The notes beneath the pieces are model-generated. The model did no database searches, was not told the origin of the DNA, and saw only the letters and a list, made by a program, of their open reading frames with translations. 59,338 bases of DNA from an uncultured Bacteroidales bacterium (GTDB taxonomy: Bacteria > Bacteroidota > Bacteroidia > Bacteroidales > Bacteroidaceae): contig CADCGD010000007.1 in assembly GCA_902800925.1 (NCBI GenBank), positions 1 to 59,338 on the forward strand, in the 5' to 3' direction. The translations under genes were made by a program, and so were the position numbers. Positions 17,802 through 27,175 of the stretch are shown here, in pieces (position 1 is the stretch's first letter; every line of letters starts with the position of its first letter).

Positions 17802-18708
17802 AGTGGCAATATGCTGTTGGCTATTGGCTTTTGGCTCTCTGTTAACAGCTAACAGCCAAAAACTCACAGCCACCCTGACGGGCGACATCCTGCTAGACCG
17901 CGGGGTGCGCAACGTCGTGGAGAAGCAGGGCGTCGACCAGCTATTCTCAGCAGCTATCGACTCTGTACTACAGGCGTCCGACGTGGTGGTAGGCAACCTG
18001 GAGTGTCCGGCTACCAAGGTCAAGGCACCCGTCTTCAAACAGTATATCTTCAGGGCAGAACCGGAATGGCTGACAGCCCTGCAACAGCATGGCTTTACTC
18101 ACCTGAATCTCGCCAATAACCACTCCATCGACCAAGGGCGCGAAGGCTTGTTGGACACCTATCAGAATGTTCTGAAAGCGGGTATGACACCCTTTGGCGC
18201 TGGCTGGAACATGCAAGAAGCCGTTCAACCTGTGCTGCTCAGCAAGACACCCAGACGGGTATGGCTCGTCGCTTCGTTGCAGATGGCATTGGAGAACTTT
18301 GCGCTTCTGCCCGACAAGCCTTGCGTCAGTCAGCAGAGCATTGACTCGCTATGTCAGCGTGTCGCCCAGCTACGCAGTGCCGATCCACTGTGTTACATCA
18401 TTGTCAGCCTGCACTGGGGCTGGGAGAACCATGTGGAGGTGGTGCCTCGCCAACGCTATGATGCCCGTCAACTGATAGAGGCAGGCGCCGACTGTCTGGT
18501 ATGTCACCATACGCATACCCGTCAGCCGATGGAGAACTATCGTGGCAAGCCTATCTTTTATGGATTAGGCAACTTCATCTTCGACCCGCAGCGTGACATC
18601 AACCGGCAAGGAGCCATCGTACGCCTGACAATCACCGACTATGACGCTACAGCAGAGGAGATGCCTATTTACATTCGGAGCTGCACACCAGAATTATTAA
18701 GAAAATAG
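17770..18708 (+). CDS. CapA-family metallophosphatase-like protein
   Basis: This 312-residue protein shows the CapA/PgsA fold motifs TGDILLDRGVR, VVGNLECPAT, the NLANNHSIDQGREGLLDT signature, IIVSLHWGWEN, CLVCHHTHTRQPMENY and YGLGNFIFDP. These belong to the calcineurin-like family linked to poly-gamma-glutamate or other envelope polymer formation. A signal-peptide core (VAICCWLLAFGSLLTANSQ) is present. The ATG at 17,770 lies inside the preceding gene; a GTG at 17,803, just after its stop codon, would give a tighter signal peptide and is a real alternative. Confidence 0.88.
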   Translation: MRSSSIAQAVRVAICCWLLAFGSLLTANSQKLTATLTGDILLDRGVRNVVEKQGVDQLFSAAIDSVLQASDVVVGNLECPATKVKAPVFKQYIFRAEPEWLTALQQHGFTHLNLANNHSIDQGREGLLDTYQNVLKAGMTPFGAGWNMQEAVQPVLLSKTPRRVWLVASLQMALENFALLPDKPCVSQQSIDSLCQRVAQLRSADPLCYIIVSLHWGWENHVEVVPRQRYDARQLIEAGADCLVCHHTHTRQPMENYRGKPIFYGLGNFIFDPQRDINRQGAIVRLTITDYDATAEEMPIYIRSCTPELLRK

Positions 18709-18734
18709 TAAATTGTCAAATAGTAAATAAAGAT

Positions 18735-20798
18735 ATGATAAACCAAGAACTATTACAACCTAAGAGTATCGTCGTCATTGGCGGGTCGAACAATGTTCAT
18801 AAACCCGGTGGCGCTGTGGTACGCAACCTCCTGCAAGGAGGCTATCAGGGCATGTTGCGCATTGTCAATCCCAAGGAGGATGAGGTGCAGGGTATCAAGG
18901 CATTCCATGATGCCCGCGAGTTGCCACCCACAGAACTAGCCATCCTCGTGGTGGCTGCGAAATTCTGTCCGCAGTATGTGGAATTGTTGGCTAAGGAGAA
19001 GCAGACGCGTGCCTTCATCATCATCTCGGCAGGTTTTGGTGAGGAGACCCACGAGGGTGCTCTGCTGGAACAGCAGATTCTCGACACCTGCAAGCAGTAT
19101 GGTGCTGCGCTTATTGGTCCTAACTGTATCGGACTGCTGACACGTTGGCATCACTCGGTATTCACCAAACCCATTCCGAACCTCAATCCACAAGGTGTCG
19201 ACTTCGTCTCAGGCTCTGGCGCTACGGCAGTGTTCATCCTGGAGAGTGCTGTCATCAAGGGTTTGCAGTTCAATAGCGTGTGGTCTATCGGTAACGGCAA
19301 ACAGATTGGTATTGAGGATGTGCTGCAGTACTTTGACGAACATTTTAATCCTGAGACGGACTCGAAGGTCAAACTGCTCTATATCGAGAATATCTCTAAT
19401 CCCGACAAGCTGCTGTTCCATGCCAGCAACCTGATACGTAAGGGTTGTCGCATAGCAGCTATCAAGGCGGGCTCATCGGAGAGTGGCAGTCGTGCGGCTA
19501 GTAGTCATACAGGTGCCATTGCCTCGTCAGACTCTGCTGTTGAGGCTCTGTTCCGTAAGGCGGGCATTGTCCGTTGCTTCTCGCGTGAGGAACTGACAAC
19601 GGTGGGTTGCATTTTTACGTTGCCTGAACTGAAGGGTAAGAACTTCGCCATCGTGACGCATGCCGGTGGTCCTGGCGTGATGCTGACGGATGCGCTGTCG
19701 AAGGGTGGATTGAACGTTCCCAAGATTGAGGGTCCTGAGGCTGACGAACTGAAGACCAAACTCTTCCCAGGCTCTGCCGTGGCTAATCCCATCGATATCC
19801 TTGCTACAGGAACAGCTGAACAACTGGGCATTGCCATCGACTACTGTGAACAGCAGTTTAAGAATATTGATGCCATCGCCGTCATCTACGGCACCCCTGG
19901 ATTGACGCAGCTCTACGAGGCCTACGAGGTGCTCCATCAGAAGATGGTGACGTGCAAGAAACCGATTTTCCCCATCTTGCCCAGTCTGCATACGGCAGGT
20001 CCTGAGGTAGCAGAATTCCTGAAGAAGGGACATGTGAACTTTTCCGACGAGGTGACGCTGGCGACGGCCCTTTCGCAGATGATACGTACCCCCAAGCCGG
20101 CCCCCACAGAGGTACAGCTTTACGGTATTGACATTCCTAAACTGAACAAAATCATCTTTGATATCAAGGAGAATGGCTATGTACCACCACAGACTGTGCG
20201 TGACATCCTTTCCTGCGCGGGCATTCCTCTTGTGCCGGAGATGGTCAGCACATCGAAGGAGGAACTCACGACCTTTGCCGAGCAGTGTGGTTACCCCGTT
20301 GTGGCGAAGGTGGTAGGTCCCGTTCATAAGAGCGATGTGGGTGGTGTGGCGTTGAACATTCGTTCGAAGGAGGTTCTCAGTGCAGAGTTTGACCGCATGA
20401 TGCAAATCCCTGATGCGACGGGTGTGATGGTGCAAAAGATGCTGAAAGGCACCGAACTCTTTATTGGTGCTAAGTACGAGGAACGCTTTGGTCATGTAGT
20501 ACTCTGTGGACTGGGTGGCATCTTCGTCGAGGTGCTGAAGGACGTGTCGTCGGGTCTTGCTCCATTGGGTTACAATGAGGCTTTCTCGATGATTCACTCG
20601 CTGCGTGGCTATAAGATTCTGCAAGGTACGCGCGGTCAGAAGGGGATCAACGAGAATAAGTATGCGGAGATCATCGTCCGCCTGTCCACGCTCCTCCGCT
20701 TCGCTACGGAAATCAAGGAGATAGACATCAATCCATTGTTGGCCGACCAAGACAACGTGGTGGCTGTAGATGCTCGCATCCTCATCGAGAAAGAATAG
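18735..20798 (+). CDS. Acyl-CoA synthetase (ADP/NDP-forming), fused alpha-beta type
   Basis: This 687-residue protein combines a CoA-binding domain (SIVVIGGSNNVHKPGGAVVRN near residue 10), succinyl-CoA-ligase-like domains (LIGPNCIGLL; SGSGATAVFILESA; AIKAGSSESGSRAASSHTGA, where the His of SHTGA is the likely phospho-carrier) and a C-terminal ATP-grasp subunit (GYPVVAKVVGPVHKSDVGGVALN, then EIDINPLLA). It makes acetate or another acid plus ATP from acyl-CoA, ADP and phosphate. The exact acid is not readable. It is 26 nt after the CapA-like gene and is followed by a terminator. Confidence 0.92.
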   Translation: MINQELLQPKSIVVIGGSNNVHKPGGAVVRNLLQGGYQGMLRIVNPKEDEVQGIKAFHDARELPPTELAILVVAAKFCPQYVELLAKEKQTRAFIIISAGFGEETHEGALLEQQILDTCKQYGAALIGPNCIGLLTRWHHSVFTKPIPNLNPQGVDFVSGSGATAVFILESAVIKGLQFNSVWSIGNGKQIGIEDVLQYFDEHFNPETDSKVKLLYIENISNPDKLLFHASNLIRKGCRIAAIKAGSSESGSRAASSHTGAIASSDSAVEALFRKAGIVRCFSREELTTVGCIFTLPELKGKNFAIVTHAGGPGVMLTDALSKGGLNVPKIEGPEADELKTKLFPGSAVANPIDILATGTAEQLGIAIDYCEQQFKNIDAIAVIYGTPGLTQLYEAYEVLHQKMVTCKKPIFPILPSLHTAGPEVAEFLKKGHVNFSDEVTLATALSQMIRTPKPAPTEVQLYGIDIPKLNKIIFDIKENGYVPPQTVRDILSCAGIPLVPEMVSTSKEELTTFAEQCGYPVVAKVVGPVHKSDVGGVALNIRSKEVLSAEFDRMMQIPDATGVMVQKMLKGTELFIGAKYEERFGHVVLCGLGGIFVEVLKDVSSGLAPLGYNEAFSMIHSLRGYKILQGTRGQKGINENKYAEIIVRLSTLLRFATEIKEIDINPLLADQDNVVAVDARILIEKE

Positions 20799-20801
20799 TG
20801 C

Positions 20802-20855
20802 GCACGCAGGTTCTTCGACCGAGGTCGAAGTGTGGCGCGCAATTTCCCTGCGTGC
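20802..20855. repeat. Nested inverted repeat after the acyl-CoA synthetase gene
   Basis: Outer arms GCACGCAGG (20,802-20,810) and CCTGCGTGC (20,847-20,855) enclose an inner palindrome TTCGACC-GA-GGTCGAA (20,814-20,829). It starts 4 nt after the stop codon. It could be an RNA-stability structure or a REP-like unit. Confidence 0.6.
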
Positions 20856-20868
20856 CCTTCGTAATTAT

Positions 20869-20909
20869 CCGACAAAATGGCGCTTTCTTCTGTCATTTTG
20901 TCGGTTTTT
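20869..20909 (+). terminator. Rho-independent terminator
   Basis: An 11-bp stem, CCGACAAAATG paired with CATTTTGTCGG, has a 14-nt loop and is followed directly by five T. It terminates the plus-strand unit that ends with the acyl-CoA synthetase. Confidence 0.85.
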
Positions 20910-20935
20910 CTGTTTCGGCACATAGTTTGTTCGCC

Positions 20936-20992
20936 TCAATGCGGGCTTCGCTTAGATGCGGGCTTCGCCTCAATGCGGGCTTCGCCCTAAAT
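20936..20992. repeat. Tandem ATGCGGGCTTCGC repeat
   Basis: Three units containing ATGCGGGCTTCGC(C/T) are separated by 4-6 nt (starting near 20,939, 20,955 and 20,973). No gene is seen here. The array lies between a terminator and an AT-rich repeat upstream of clpB. Confidence 0.75.
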
Positions 20993-21048
20993 GATAATTG
21001 ATAAATGATAATGGATAAATGATAATTGATAAATGATAACTGATAAAT
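20993..21048. repeat. AT-rich ATGATAA(T/C)TGATAA repeat upstream of clpB
   Basis: About five units of the form AAATGATAAnTGATAA follow one another. They fill the region where the clpB promoter should be, and no TAnnTTTG box was recognised there. Similar short AT-rich strings recur near other gene ends in the host part of the window. Confidence 0.7.
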
Positions 21049-21068
21049 AAAATTAGGAGGACAAAACT

Positions 21069-23609
21069 ATGACATTAGACAAGTTTACAATCAAGGCGCA
21101 GGAGGCGGTCCAGGAGGCTGTCAACACCGCACAGCGCAATGGCCAGCAGACCATCGAACCCGTACACCTGCTGGCAGGCGTGATGAATAAGGCCAAGGAT
21201 GTCGTGAACTTCCTGCTGCAGAAGTTGGGTGTCAATGCCCAACAGATTGACATGCTCGTACAGACAGAGCTGCAACACCTGCCCCGTGTGACGGGTGGTG
21301 AACCGTATCTTTCCAGTGATGCCAACAAGGTATTGCTCAAGGCACAGGACTATGCTCAGAAGATGGGCGATGAGTTCGTCAGTGTGGAGCCCATTCTGTT
21401 GGCGCTATTAACCGATGGTCAGACGGCTGGTCGCATCCTCAAGGATGCTGGTGTCACGGAGCGTGAACTGCGTGCCGCTATCCAGGCACTGCGTCAGGGT
21501 CAGAAGGTGCAGTCGCAGTCGGCAGATGATAACTACCAGTCGCTGGAGAAGTATGCGAAGAACCTTGTGGAGCTGGCGCGTCAGGGTAAGCTCGACCCCG
21601 TCATCGGACGTGACGATGAGATACGTCGTGTGCTGCAGATTCTCTCGCGTCGTACGAAGAACAATCCTATATTAATAGGTGAACCGGGTACGGGTAAGAC
21701 GGCCATCGTCGAGGGCTTGGCCCAGCGTATCGTACGTGGCGACGTTCCTGAGAACCTGAAGGATAAGCAGCTCTACTCACTGGACATGGGTGCACTGGTT
21801 GCTGGTGCGAAGTACAAGGGTGAGTTCGAGGAGCGACTGAAGAGCGTCATCAACGAGGTGACGAAGGCTGAAGGCCGTATCGTGCTGTTCATCGATGAGA
21901 TACACACCTTGGTGGGTGCCGGTGGTGGCGAGGGTGCCATGGATGCCGCCAACATCCTGAAGCCGGCACTGGCGCGTGGTGAACTGCGTGCCATCGGTGC
22001 CACAACGCTCAACGAGTATCAGAAGTACTTCGAGAAGGATAAGGCCTTGGAGCGTCGTTTCCAGACGGTGATGGTAGACGAGCCCGATGAATTGTCGGCT
22101 ATATCTATCCTGCGTGGTCTGAAGGAACGTTACGAGAACCATCATAAGGTACGTATCCAGGACGATGCCTGTATCGCTGCCGTCCAACTGTCGGAGCGTT
22201 ATATCTCTGAGCGTTTCCTGCCCGACAAGGCCATCGACCTGATGGACGAGGCAGCTGCCAAGCTCCGTATGGAGCGCGACAGCGTCCCCGAGGAACTGGA
22301 TGAGATCATGCGCCGTCTGGCCCAGCTGGAAATCGAGCGCGAGAGCATCAAGCGCGAAATTACAGTGGGAAGCGGTTCTCCCGCTTCCACCAAGCTCGCA
22401 GACCTGGACAAGGACATCGCCGAGCTCAAAGAGCAGGAGACGCAGTACCGTGCCAAGTGGGAAGGCGAGCGCCAGCTGGTGAACAAGATCCAGCAGGACA
22501 AGCAGGAGATGGAGAACCTGAAGTATGAGGCCGAGCGTGCGGAGCGCGAGGGCGACTATGGTAAGGTAGCCGAGATACGCTATTCGAAGCTAAAGGCCCT
22601 CGAAGACGATATCGCCGCCATCCAGGCACAGCTGGATAGTGCGTCCAGCGGTTCTCCGTCGGGTTCCCGCCTCGTTCGCGAGGAAGTCACCGCCGACGAC
22701 ATCGCCGAGGTCGTCTCCCGTTGGACGGGCATCCCTGTCACCCGCATGTTGCAGAGCGAACGCGAGAAGCTGCTGAACCTCGAGGCCGAACTGCACCGCC
22801 GTGTCATCGGACAGGATGAGGCTATCAGTGCTGTCTCCGATGCCGTGCGCCGTTCGCGTGCTGGTCTGCAAGACCCCAAGCGTCCCATAGCCTCGTTTAT
22901 CTTCTTGGGTACGACGGGTGTCGGTAAGACGGAGCTGGCCAAGGCACTGGCAGAATACCTGTTCAATGATGAGCAGATGATGACGCGTATCGATATGTCG
23001 GAATATCAAGAGAAGCATACTGTCTCTCGTCTGGTCGGTGCCCCTCCGGGCTATGTAGGCTACGATGAGGGTGGTCAGTTGACAGAGGCTGTACGCCGCA
23101 AGCCTTATCAGGTGTTGCTGTTCGACGAAATCGAGAAGGCACACCCCGATGTCTTCAACATCCTGTTGCAGGTGCTCGACGACGGTCGTCTGACGGATAA
23201 CAAGGGTCGTACGGCCAACTTCAAGAATACCATCATCATCATGACGTCTAATGCTACCCGTGAGGAGCTGCGCATGACGATGCGTCCGGAGTTCCTGAAC
23301 CGTATCGACGAGATCATCACCTTCCAGCAGCTCACCCAGCAGCAGATTGCTGAGGTGGTACGCCTGCAGATGAAACGTGTCGCCGACATGCTCGAACCGC
23401 AGGGCATCACGCTACAGATGACCGATCAGGCAGTCAGCTATCTGGCACAGGAGGGCTACGATCCCGACTTTGGTGCCCGTCCCGTCAAGCGGGCCATCCA
23501 GAACCTCGTACTCAACGAGTTGTCACGAAAGATTCTGGCTGACCAGGTAGACCGCTCAAAGCCCATCATCATCGATGAGTTTGGCAACGGCTTGGTGTTC
23601 CGTAATTAA
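21069..23609 (+). CDS. clpB: ATP-dependent chaperone ClpB
   Basis: This 846-residue disaggregase works with the DnaK system. It has an N-terminal Clp repeat domain ([17 protein letters not shown]), a first AAA+ module ([18 protein letters not shown] near residue 205), a coiled-coil M domain around 400-530 ([19 protein letters not shown] and on), a second AAA+ module ([19 protein letters not shown] near 615; pore loop GYVGYDEGG), and the D2 small domain ([26 protein letters not shown]). A strong Shine-Dalgarno AGGAGG (21,055-21,060) sits 8 nt before the ATG, which is unusual in this phylum and confirms the start. The length is near the normal 850-865. Confidence 0.97.
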   Translation: MTLDKFTIKAQEAVQEAVNTAQRNGQQTIEPVHLLAGVMNKAKDVVNFLLQKLGVNAQQIDMLVQTELQHLPRVTGGEPYLSSDANKVLLKAQDYAQKMGDEFVSVEPILLALLTDGQTAGRILKDAGVTERELRAAIQALRQGQKVQSQSADDNYQSLEKYAKNLVELARQGKLDPVIGRDDEIRRVLQILSRRTKNNPILIGEPGTGKTAIVEGLAQRIVRGDVPENLKDKQLYSLDMGALVAGAKYKGEFEERLKSVINEVTKAEGRIVLFIDEIHTLVGAGGGEGAMDAANILKPALARGELRAIGATTLNEYQKYFEKDKALERRFQTVMVDEPDELSAISILRGLKERYENHHKVRIQDDACIAAVQLSERYISERFLPDKAIDLMDEAAAKLRMERDSVPEELDEIMRRLAQLEIERESIKREITVGSGSPASTKLADLDKDIAELKEQETQYRAKWEGERQLVNKIQQDKQEMENLKYEAERAEREGDYGKVAEIRYSKLKALEDDIAAIQAQLDSASSGSPSGSRLVREEVTADDIAEVVSRWTGIPVTRMLQSEREKLLNLEAELHRRVIGQDEAISAVSDAVRRSRAGLQDPKRPIASFIFLGTTGVGKTELAKALAEYLFNDEQMMTRIDMSEYQEKHTVSRLVGAPPGYVGYDEGGQLTEAVRRKPYQVLLFDEIEKAHPDVFNILLQVLDDGRLTDNKGRTANFKNTIIIMTSNATREELRMTMRPEFLNRIDEIITFQQLTQQQIAEVVRLQMKRVADMLEPQGITLQMTDQAVSYLAQEGYDPDFGARPVKRAIQNLVLNELSRKILADQVDRSKPIIIDEFGNGLVFRN

Positions 23610-23624
23610 AAAACAGAGATTATT

Positions 23625-23687
23625 TTTGGTAATTCTCATGTTTTTTCGTACCTTTGCAGCCGCAAACGCAATTTTGCGGCTGCAAAG
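23625..23687 (+). promoter_or_regulatory. tRNA-Ser promoter whose -7 box lies in a 15-bp hairpin
   Basis: TTTG (23,625-23,628), 20 nt, then TACCTTTG (23,649-23,656) form a full-consensus promoter. CTTTGCAGCCGCAAA (23,652-23,666) pairs perfectly with TTTGCGGCTGCAAAG (23,673-23,687) and is followed by TATTTTTT. The hairpin may also terminate clpB, so the same DNA appears to serve as clpB terminator and tRNA promoter. Confidence 0.75.
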
Positions 23688-23695
23688 TATTTTTT

Positions 23696-23783
23696 GGAGA
23701 GGTGCTCGAGTGGTTGAAGAGGCACGCCTGGAAAGCGTGTAACCGGCAAAACCGGTTCGCAGGTTCGAATCCTGTTCTCTCCG
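23696..23783 (+). tRNA. tRNA-Ser (anticodon GGA)
   Basis: The acceptor arm GGAGAGG pairs with TCTCTCC, with discriminator G at 23,783 and an encoded CA after it. The anticodon loop CTGGAAA is closed by CACGC/GCGTG and gives anticodon GGA. A long variable arm (ACCGG/CCGGT) marks serine, and the T arm is GCAGG-TTCGAAT-CCTGT. Its 3' end is the integration site of the elements downstream, and the gene itself remains intact. Confidence 0.97.
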
Positions 23784-23786
23784 CAG
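23769..23786 (+). other. attL of element A in the tRNA-Ser 3' end
   Basis: ATCCTGTTCTCTCCGCAG covers the T arm and acceptor 3' strand. The same 18 nt recur exactly at 57,343-57,360, and 15 of the first 16 nt recur at 47,315-47,330. Tyrosine recombinases encoded inside both intervals fit this as an attachment site. Confidence 0.85.
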
Positions 23787-23815
23787 TAAACGCTGATAAT
23801 CAGCAACTTACAAAT

Positions 23816-23862
23816 TTTACGCACGTAAATACGCACACTTTTCGCGGATTACGTGCGTATTT
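23816..23862. repeat. Left-end TTTACGCAC repeats (candidate integrase arm sites)
   Basis: TTTACGCAC (23,816) and AATACGCACAC (23,828) are spaced by 12 nt, and an inverted copy GTGCGTATTT follows at 23,853. The same pair with the same 12-nt spacing is found near the right end of element A (47,178-47,200) and near the right end of B (56,490-56,512). They are likely binding sites for integrase or accessory proteins. Confidence 0.6.
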
Positions 23863-23869
23863 CTTTTCC

Positions 23870-24985
23870 CAATATCTATATTATCCGCTTTCAAGAGACA
23901 AAGGTACAATATTTCTTTGAATTTACCAATCGTTTCTCATCTTTTTTCTGGGAACGGTTGCTTCACACCCTCTGGATAATGGACAGGGCGATGACCGGAC
24001 AGAGTCAAGCCTCTTCCTCAGAAAGCCCGACTTAACGCAATAAGCCTATGTCGGCATCGGTAAGGGCATGTCACCATCTTACGTCTGGGTAGCCAAGGAA
24101 ACCTGTCAACGCAGCCGTTTTCCATCAACAAACTGCTGATTGAAACCTGATGAGACGTACTCTTACCGATACTGTCATTACGGCACTGCTATCGGTTTTC
24201 CTCTGAAGATGCCCGATTCTGTCCCTGATGGTCAACACTCCAGTTCATTATCCGGCATCGGTACACATACCGCTGCTGTTCCCTTTCTATTACGAGAACT
24301 ACGACCTGACAGTCAACCGTTTTTAATAACGTCAAAACCTTCCAAATAACCGTTATATGGTAGTTTTTCGGTTTTACATATGCCTTTCAGCAAACTTGTG
24401 TTCACTTTCTTTATCTGACTGTGAGAGGGTTCTACCATCCTGAATAGTCGAGCAGTCTCCTCTCACCCTGTGTTATCTGTAACATGTTCTGGGCGTAGCC
24501 CTTCTCTCCACCGGCATTACCGTTGATAGAGACTGTTTCTTCACCATTCGTCGTTTGACACATTATGTCGTTTTCCACCACACTTCGTTTCAAAAACTTT
24601 TCCTTTTCCACGTTTCACCAACAGTCTATCTTTTGGGATGACAGTCTAAAGTATGACATGTGTTCTGGTGTTGCTCTCAAAGCTGTCCGCATACGGCCTG
24701 TCCATCTTATCAAGATTGGTATTCACTTTTATTTTTCTGGGCGAGCGTGACTTATTTTTCCGTTGCGAATTTAGCACCAGCGCCATTTGGCAAGTACCAG
24801 TCGTAAACCTCCTTATCCCTGCAGAAAATTCTCAGCAGCCTTCCGCATTTTCTTCTTAACGGACAAGTCCTAAAGAAAATGGGGTATTCCGTGAATTTTC
24901 CTTAGTATTCCTTGACCGTTGCATGTCTTCTTCTGGTTTGCTTTGTTTTGCACGTAAAAATTAAGTTTCACTCTAAAAAATAAAA
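23870..24985. other. 1.1-kb stretch without a convincing gene
   Basis: No open frame on either strand shows family motifs, and the longest pieces are broken by stops every 30-70 codons. A minus-strand piece ending near 24,750 (KEVYDWYLPNGAGAKFATEK) has protein-like composition but no start codon. CATCGGTAAG (near 24,056) could pair with CTTACCGATAC (near 24,163). It could be a decayed gene or structured non-coding DNA; I see nothing that decides this. Confidence 0.5.
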
Positions 24986-24988
24986 ATT

Positions 24989-25312
24989 ATGAATACCTTC
25001 AATGATTTTCAGATTACAGCTCGTCTCACTGCAGATGCTAAGATTACCAAGTTCCAGAACACTTCAGTTGCTCGCTTCGGCGTAGCTGTCACCCGTACGG
25101 AGAATGTAAACGGTGAGGAAAAGAAGGTCGTAGGTTTTATGAATCTCGAGGCATGGCGTAAAAATGAAAAAGTTTCAGACTTCGATAGTTTGAAGAAAGG
25201 TAATTGTCTTTTCATCCATGGAGGGTTTAAACCGGTGGAATACGAAAAGGACGGTGTCAAGCACCATGTGATAATCCTTACGGCCAGCAGCTGGGAATCC
25301 CCCTTTGACTAA
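24989..25312 (+). CDS. ssb: Single-stranded DNA-binding protein of element A
   Basis: This 107-residue single OB-fold domain (FQITARLTADAKITKFQNTS, then ARFGVAVTR, VVGFMNLEAW, LKKGNCLFIHGGFKPVEYE) lacks the long acidic tail of chromosomal SSB. The final residues SWESPFD end in the D-P-F-like acidic tip, here SPFD, that SSB uses for partner binding. It probably protects transferred single strands in element replication or conjugation. Two terminators follow, so it is monocistronic. Confidence 0.85.
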   Translation: MNTFNDFQITARLTADAKITKFQNTSVARFGVAVTRTENVNGEEKKVVGFMNLEAWRKNEKVSDFDSLKKGNCLFIHGGFKPVEYEKDGVKHHVIILTASSWESPFD

Positions 25313-25320
25313 TACAATCT

Positions 25321-25407
25321 GGAGGGTAAGCGAACCCTCCCTTTTTAGTCATAAGATGCAAACGAAAAAACATTACATGAAAGGGTCAGACGTGAAGTCT
25401 CACCCTT
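25321..25407 (+). terminator. Two tandem terminators after ssb
   Basis: The first hairpin is GGAGGGT (25,321-25,327) with ACCCTCC (25,334-25,340) followed by TTTTT. The second is AAGGGT-C-AGAC with GTCT-C-ACCCTT between 25,381 and 25,407, followed by TTTTTT. The rest of the interval to 25,640 holds no gene that I can support. Confidence 0.8.
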
Positions 25408-25639
25408 TTTTCTTGTTGATTTGGTGGTTTCAATTATAGGAATTCCCAATCAATGGGATTTAAAATCCCTCCTGTCCACTCACTACCGGCACAGCCTCAT
25501 TGACGGACTTGGCCCACTCCTGGCAGCTGCTAATGCACTATCCTTGTTCACTCCCAGGCACCTCATGGAGGTTGGGTCGCCAACCCGGATGGTACGTCAG
25601 CAACTTTGGTCGCCGTCCGCTATGTCGCGCGCAGCTTCC

Positions 25640-26839
25640 CTACGGTCGCTGCCTCCTGATCACTCCAGCCTTATACTTGCTATCGATGGTCGGATTCTCA
25701 AATGTGCCTGGTGCGTAGTACTGACAGTCACATGATACATACTTCCTGCCTATCTGACTGGTGTGCTCTGCCATCTGGTGGCCACACGAAGGACATTCAT
25801 GCTTCACTCTGATTAAATAGAGCTGGTCTGATTCGTTCAGTGGCTCACCTCTTATGATCTTGTTCTGGATGGCGACGTATGTCATTCCTGATGACTGCAT
25901 CGTCATACCTTCCCTCGCTGGTTCCGGTGATGACTCTTCCTGTCCAACCGTTACCTCTCCCTGTGGCTGAACTGTCGGAACAGTTGTTTCTTCCGTCATG
26001 GTGGTCTCACCTTCTTTGGAACTCTCACCAGTTTTCTCTTCCTTGGCGGTCTTCACCTTTTGTTTTGCGTCAGACTTGCGCTTTCTTGATGCTGGTGCCG
26101 TCTGTAGTTTCGCAGTATATTTTTTCCAGACAGCTTCGTAATCGTATGTCTCTGGATTTTTCTCGTTGTCTTTTAAAAAATCCTGCAGAACCTTAATGTC
26201 GTTCAGTATTTTCTCCTTCATGCCTTCGTCAACATGAAAATTGGGAATTTGATAAATGAACTCGATAGCCTTTAGAAATTCTTCCTGTTCTATTTCTTTA
26301 GTACCGTTTCCACTTATCCTAATGTTATATTGGCTGTTGTCGATGAGTGGTCGAACATCGCTCCAGTCGCTCAAACCAAACTTCGTAATCGCTGTTGCAA
26401 TTTCTTCTGGTATCATATGATCTTCTCCCTGAAGGTCAAGATGCCACATCAGGTGAATACGAGTACATTGTATGCGTGACTTCCGACGCTTCAAGATTCT
26501 GTTGACGGCATCAATGAGATAAACAGGCTTTGAGTCGGCGGCATTGTTAACAGGTAAGCTCTCCAGATGTTTTTTCCACCGTTCGCGAAACTGCTCCATG
26601 TGTCTTTTATCGACAGGTCGAACAGGAACAGATTTTGGAATGGTAAATCTGTTAATCAACTTTATCAGTTGCTCTATCCTATTATCTGGAGCAAGACTTT
26701 CTTCGACAGAAATTGCACCCTTCTCTATGAATTGTTCATAGGCACGACTGACAGTCAGCCCACATAACTTTTTCAGATTGTTGATAGTGTAGTCTCTTAC
26801 CTTCTTGTTGCAAGGTATCTTTATTCTTTTTTCTTCCAT
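25640..26839 (-). CDS. Unknown protein with C-terminal zinc ribbon, divergent from mob genes
   Basis: I do not recognise the family. The protein (399 residues from the ATG at 26,839) has a basic helical N-terminal region (KVRDYTINNLKKLCGLTVSRAYEQF), a middle part with RMHLMWHL-like segments, a low-complexity K/E/T/P linker near residues 255-310, and a C-terminal ribbon-like cysteine set (HECPSCGHQM, then VSCDCQYY). The upstream ATG at 26,866 lies at the promoter box, so 26,839 is preferred. It is controlled by one of the shared 24-bp boxes and transcribed away from mobC, so a role in mobilization or its control is a fair inference. Confidence 0.7.
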   Translation of the reverse strand: MEEKRIKIPCNKKVRDYTINNLKKLCGLTVSRAYEQFIEKGAISVEESLAPDNRIEQLIKLINRFTIPKSVPVRPVDKRHMEQFRERWKKHLESLPVNNAADSKPVYLIDAVNRILKRRKSRIQCTRIHLMWHLDLQGEDHMIPEEIATAITKFGLSDWSDVRPLIDNSQYNIRISGNGTKEIEQEEFLKAIEFIYQIPNFHVDEGMKEKILNDIKVLQDFLKDNEKNPETYDYEAVWKKYTAKLQTAPASRKRKSDAKQKVKTAKEEKTGESSKEGETTMTEETTVPTVQPQGEVTVGQEESSPEPAREGMTMQSSGMTYVAIQNKIIRGEPLNESDQLYLIRVKHECPSCGHQMAEHTSQIGRKYVSCDCQYYAPGTFENPTIDSKYKAGVIRRQRP

Positions 26840-26863
26840 AGTTATACGCTTTTGTTTTTTCAA

Positions 26864-26934
26864 CAAAGGTACACATATATATATTTATCGCTGAAAAAAC
26901 AACATAAAATCTCTTGAATTAACCATTTTAAGAC
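26864..26934 (-). promoter_or_regulatory. Shared-box promoter for the zinc-ribbon gene
   Basis: The -7 box TACCTTTG (26,871-26,864, minus strand) is preceded by a 24-bp dyad box at 26,934-26,911. In gene orientation the halves read GTCTTAAAATGG and TTAATTCAAGAG, two differences from the consensus. Exactly 39 nt separate box and -7 element. No TTTG lies at the normal -33 distance (the region reads TTTTTTCAG), as expected for an activator-dependent promoter. Confidence 0.75.
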
Positions 26935-26941
26935 TTGGCTT

Positions 26942-27012
26942 GTCGTAAAATAGTTAATTCAAGAGATAGAAGCTCTATTTTTTCGAAAAAAAAGAGAGAC
27001 AAAGTACCTTTG
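26942..27012 (+). promoter_or_regulatory. Shared-box promoter for mobC-relaxase of element A
   Basis: The box lies at 26,942-26,965 (halves GTCGTAAAATAG and TTAATTCAAGAG), followed after 39 nt by TACCTTTG (27,005-27,012). It is a mirror image of the neighbouring zinc-ribbon promoter, so the two boxes form a large inverted repeat between 26,911 and 26,965. The -33 region reads TTTTTTCGA. Confidence 0.78.
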
Positions 27013-27031
27013 CTGTAACTCAAATGAGTTA

Positions 27032-27132
27032 GGCGAGTAGTGGCACCATTCCGGAATGTCACACTGACGTGCGAAATTCCGATGGTTCCCGACTCGCCCC
27101 AGAAGGGGATAGCGCACCCTCTGTATCGGGTG
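27032..27132 (+). other. Candidate oriT of element A in the mob leader
   Basis: GGCGAGT (27,032-27,038) and ACTCGCC (27,092-27,098) form a long-range inverted repeat around a palindrome CATTCCGGAATG (27,047-27,058). GCACCC (27,113) pairs with GGGTGC (27,127). The block lies between the mob promoter and the mobC start, the usual place of oriT next to relaxase genes. The nick site cannot be assigned from sequence alone. Confidence 0.5.
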
Positions 27133-27175
27133 CTTTCTTCATTAACGTTGTACGAATTTCTAATATTTAAGAACT

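Noticed and set aside
16803-18038. Long minus-strand open frame opposite the DUF3160 and CapA-like genes
   Set aside because: It spans the junction of two well-supported plus-strand genes and shows no family motif.
19527-20750. 407-codon minus-strand open frame opposite the acyl-CoA synthetase
   Set aside because: The plus strand encodes a complete, motif-rich synthetase, so the minus frame is a shadow.
24140-24750. Small plus-strand open frames in the left part of element A
   Set aside because: Their composition is irregular, there are no start signals or motifs, and they do not connect into a longer gene even allowing one frameshift.
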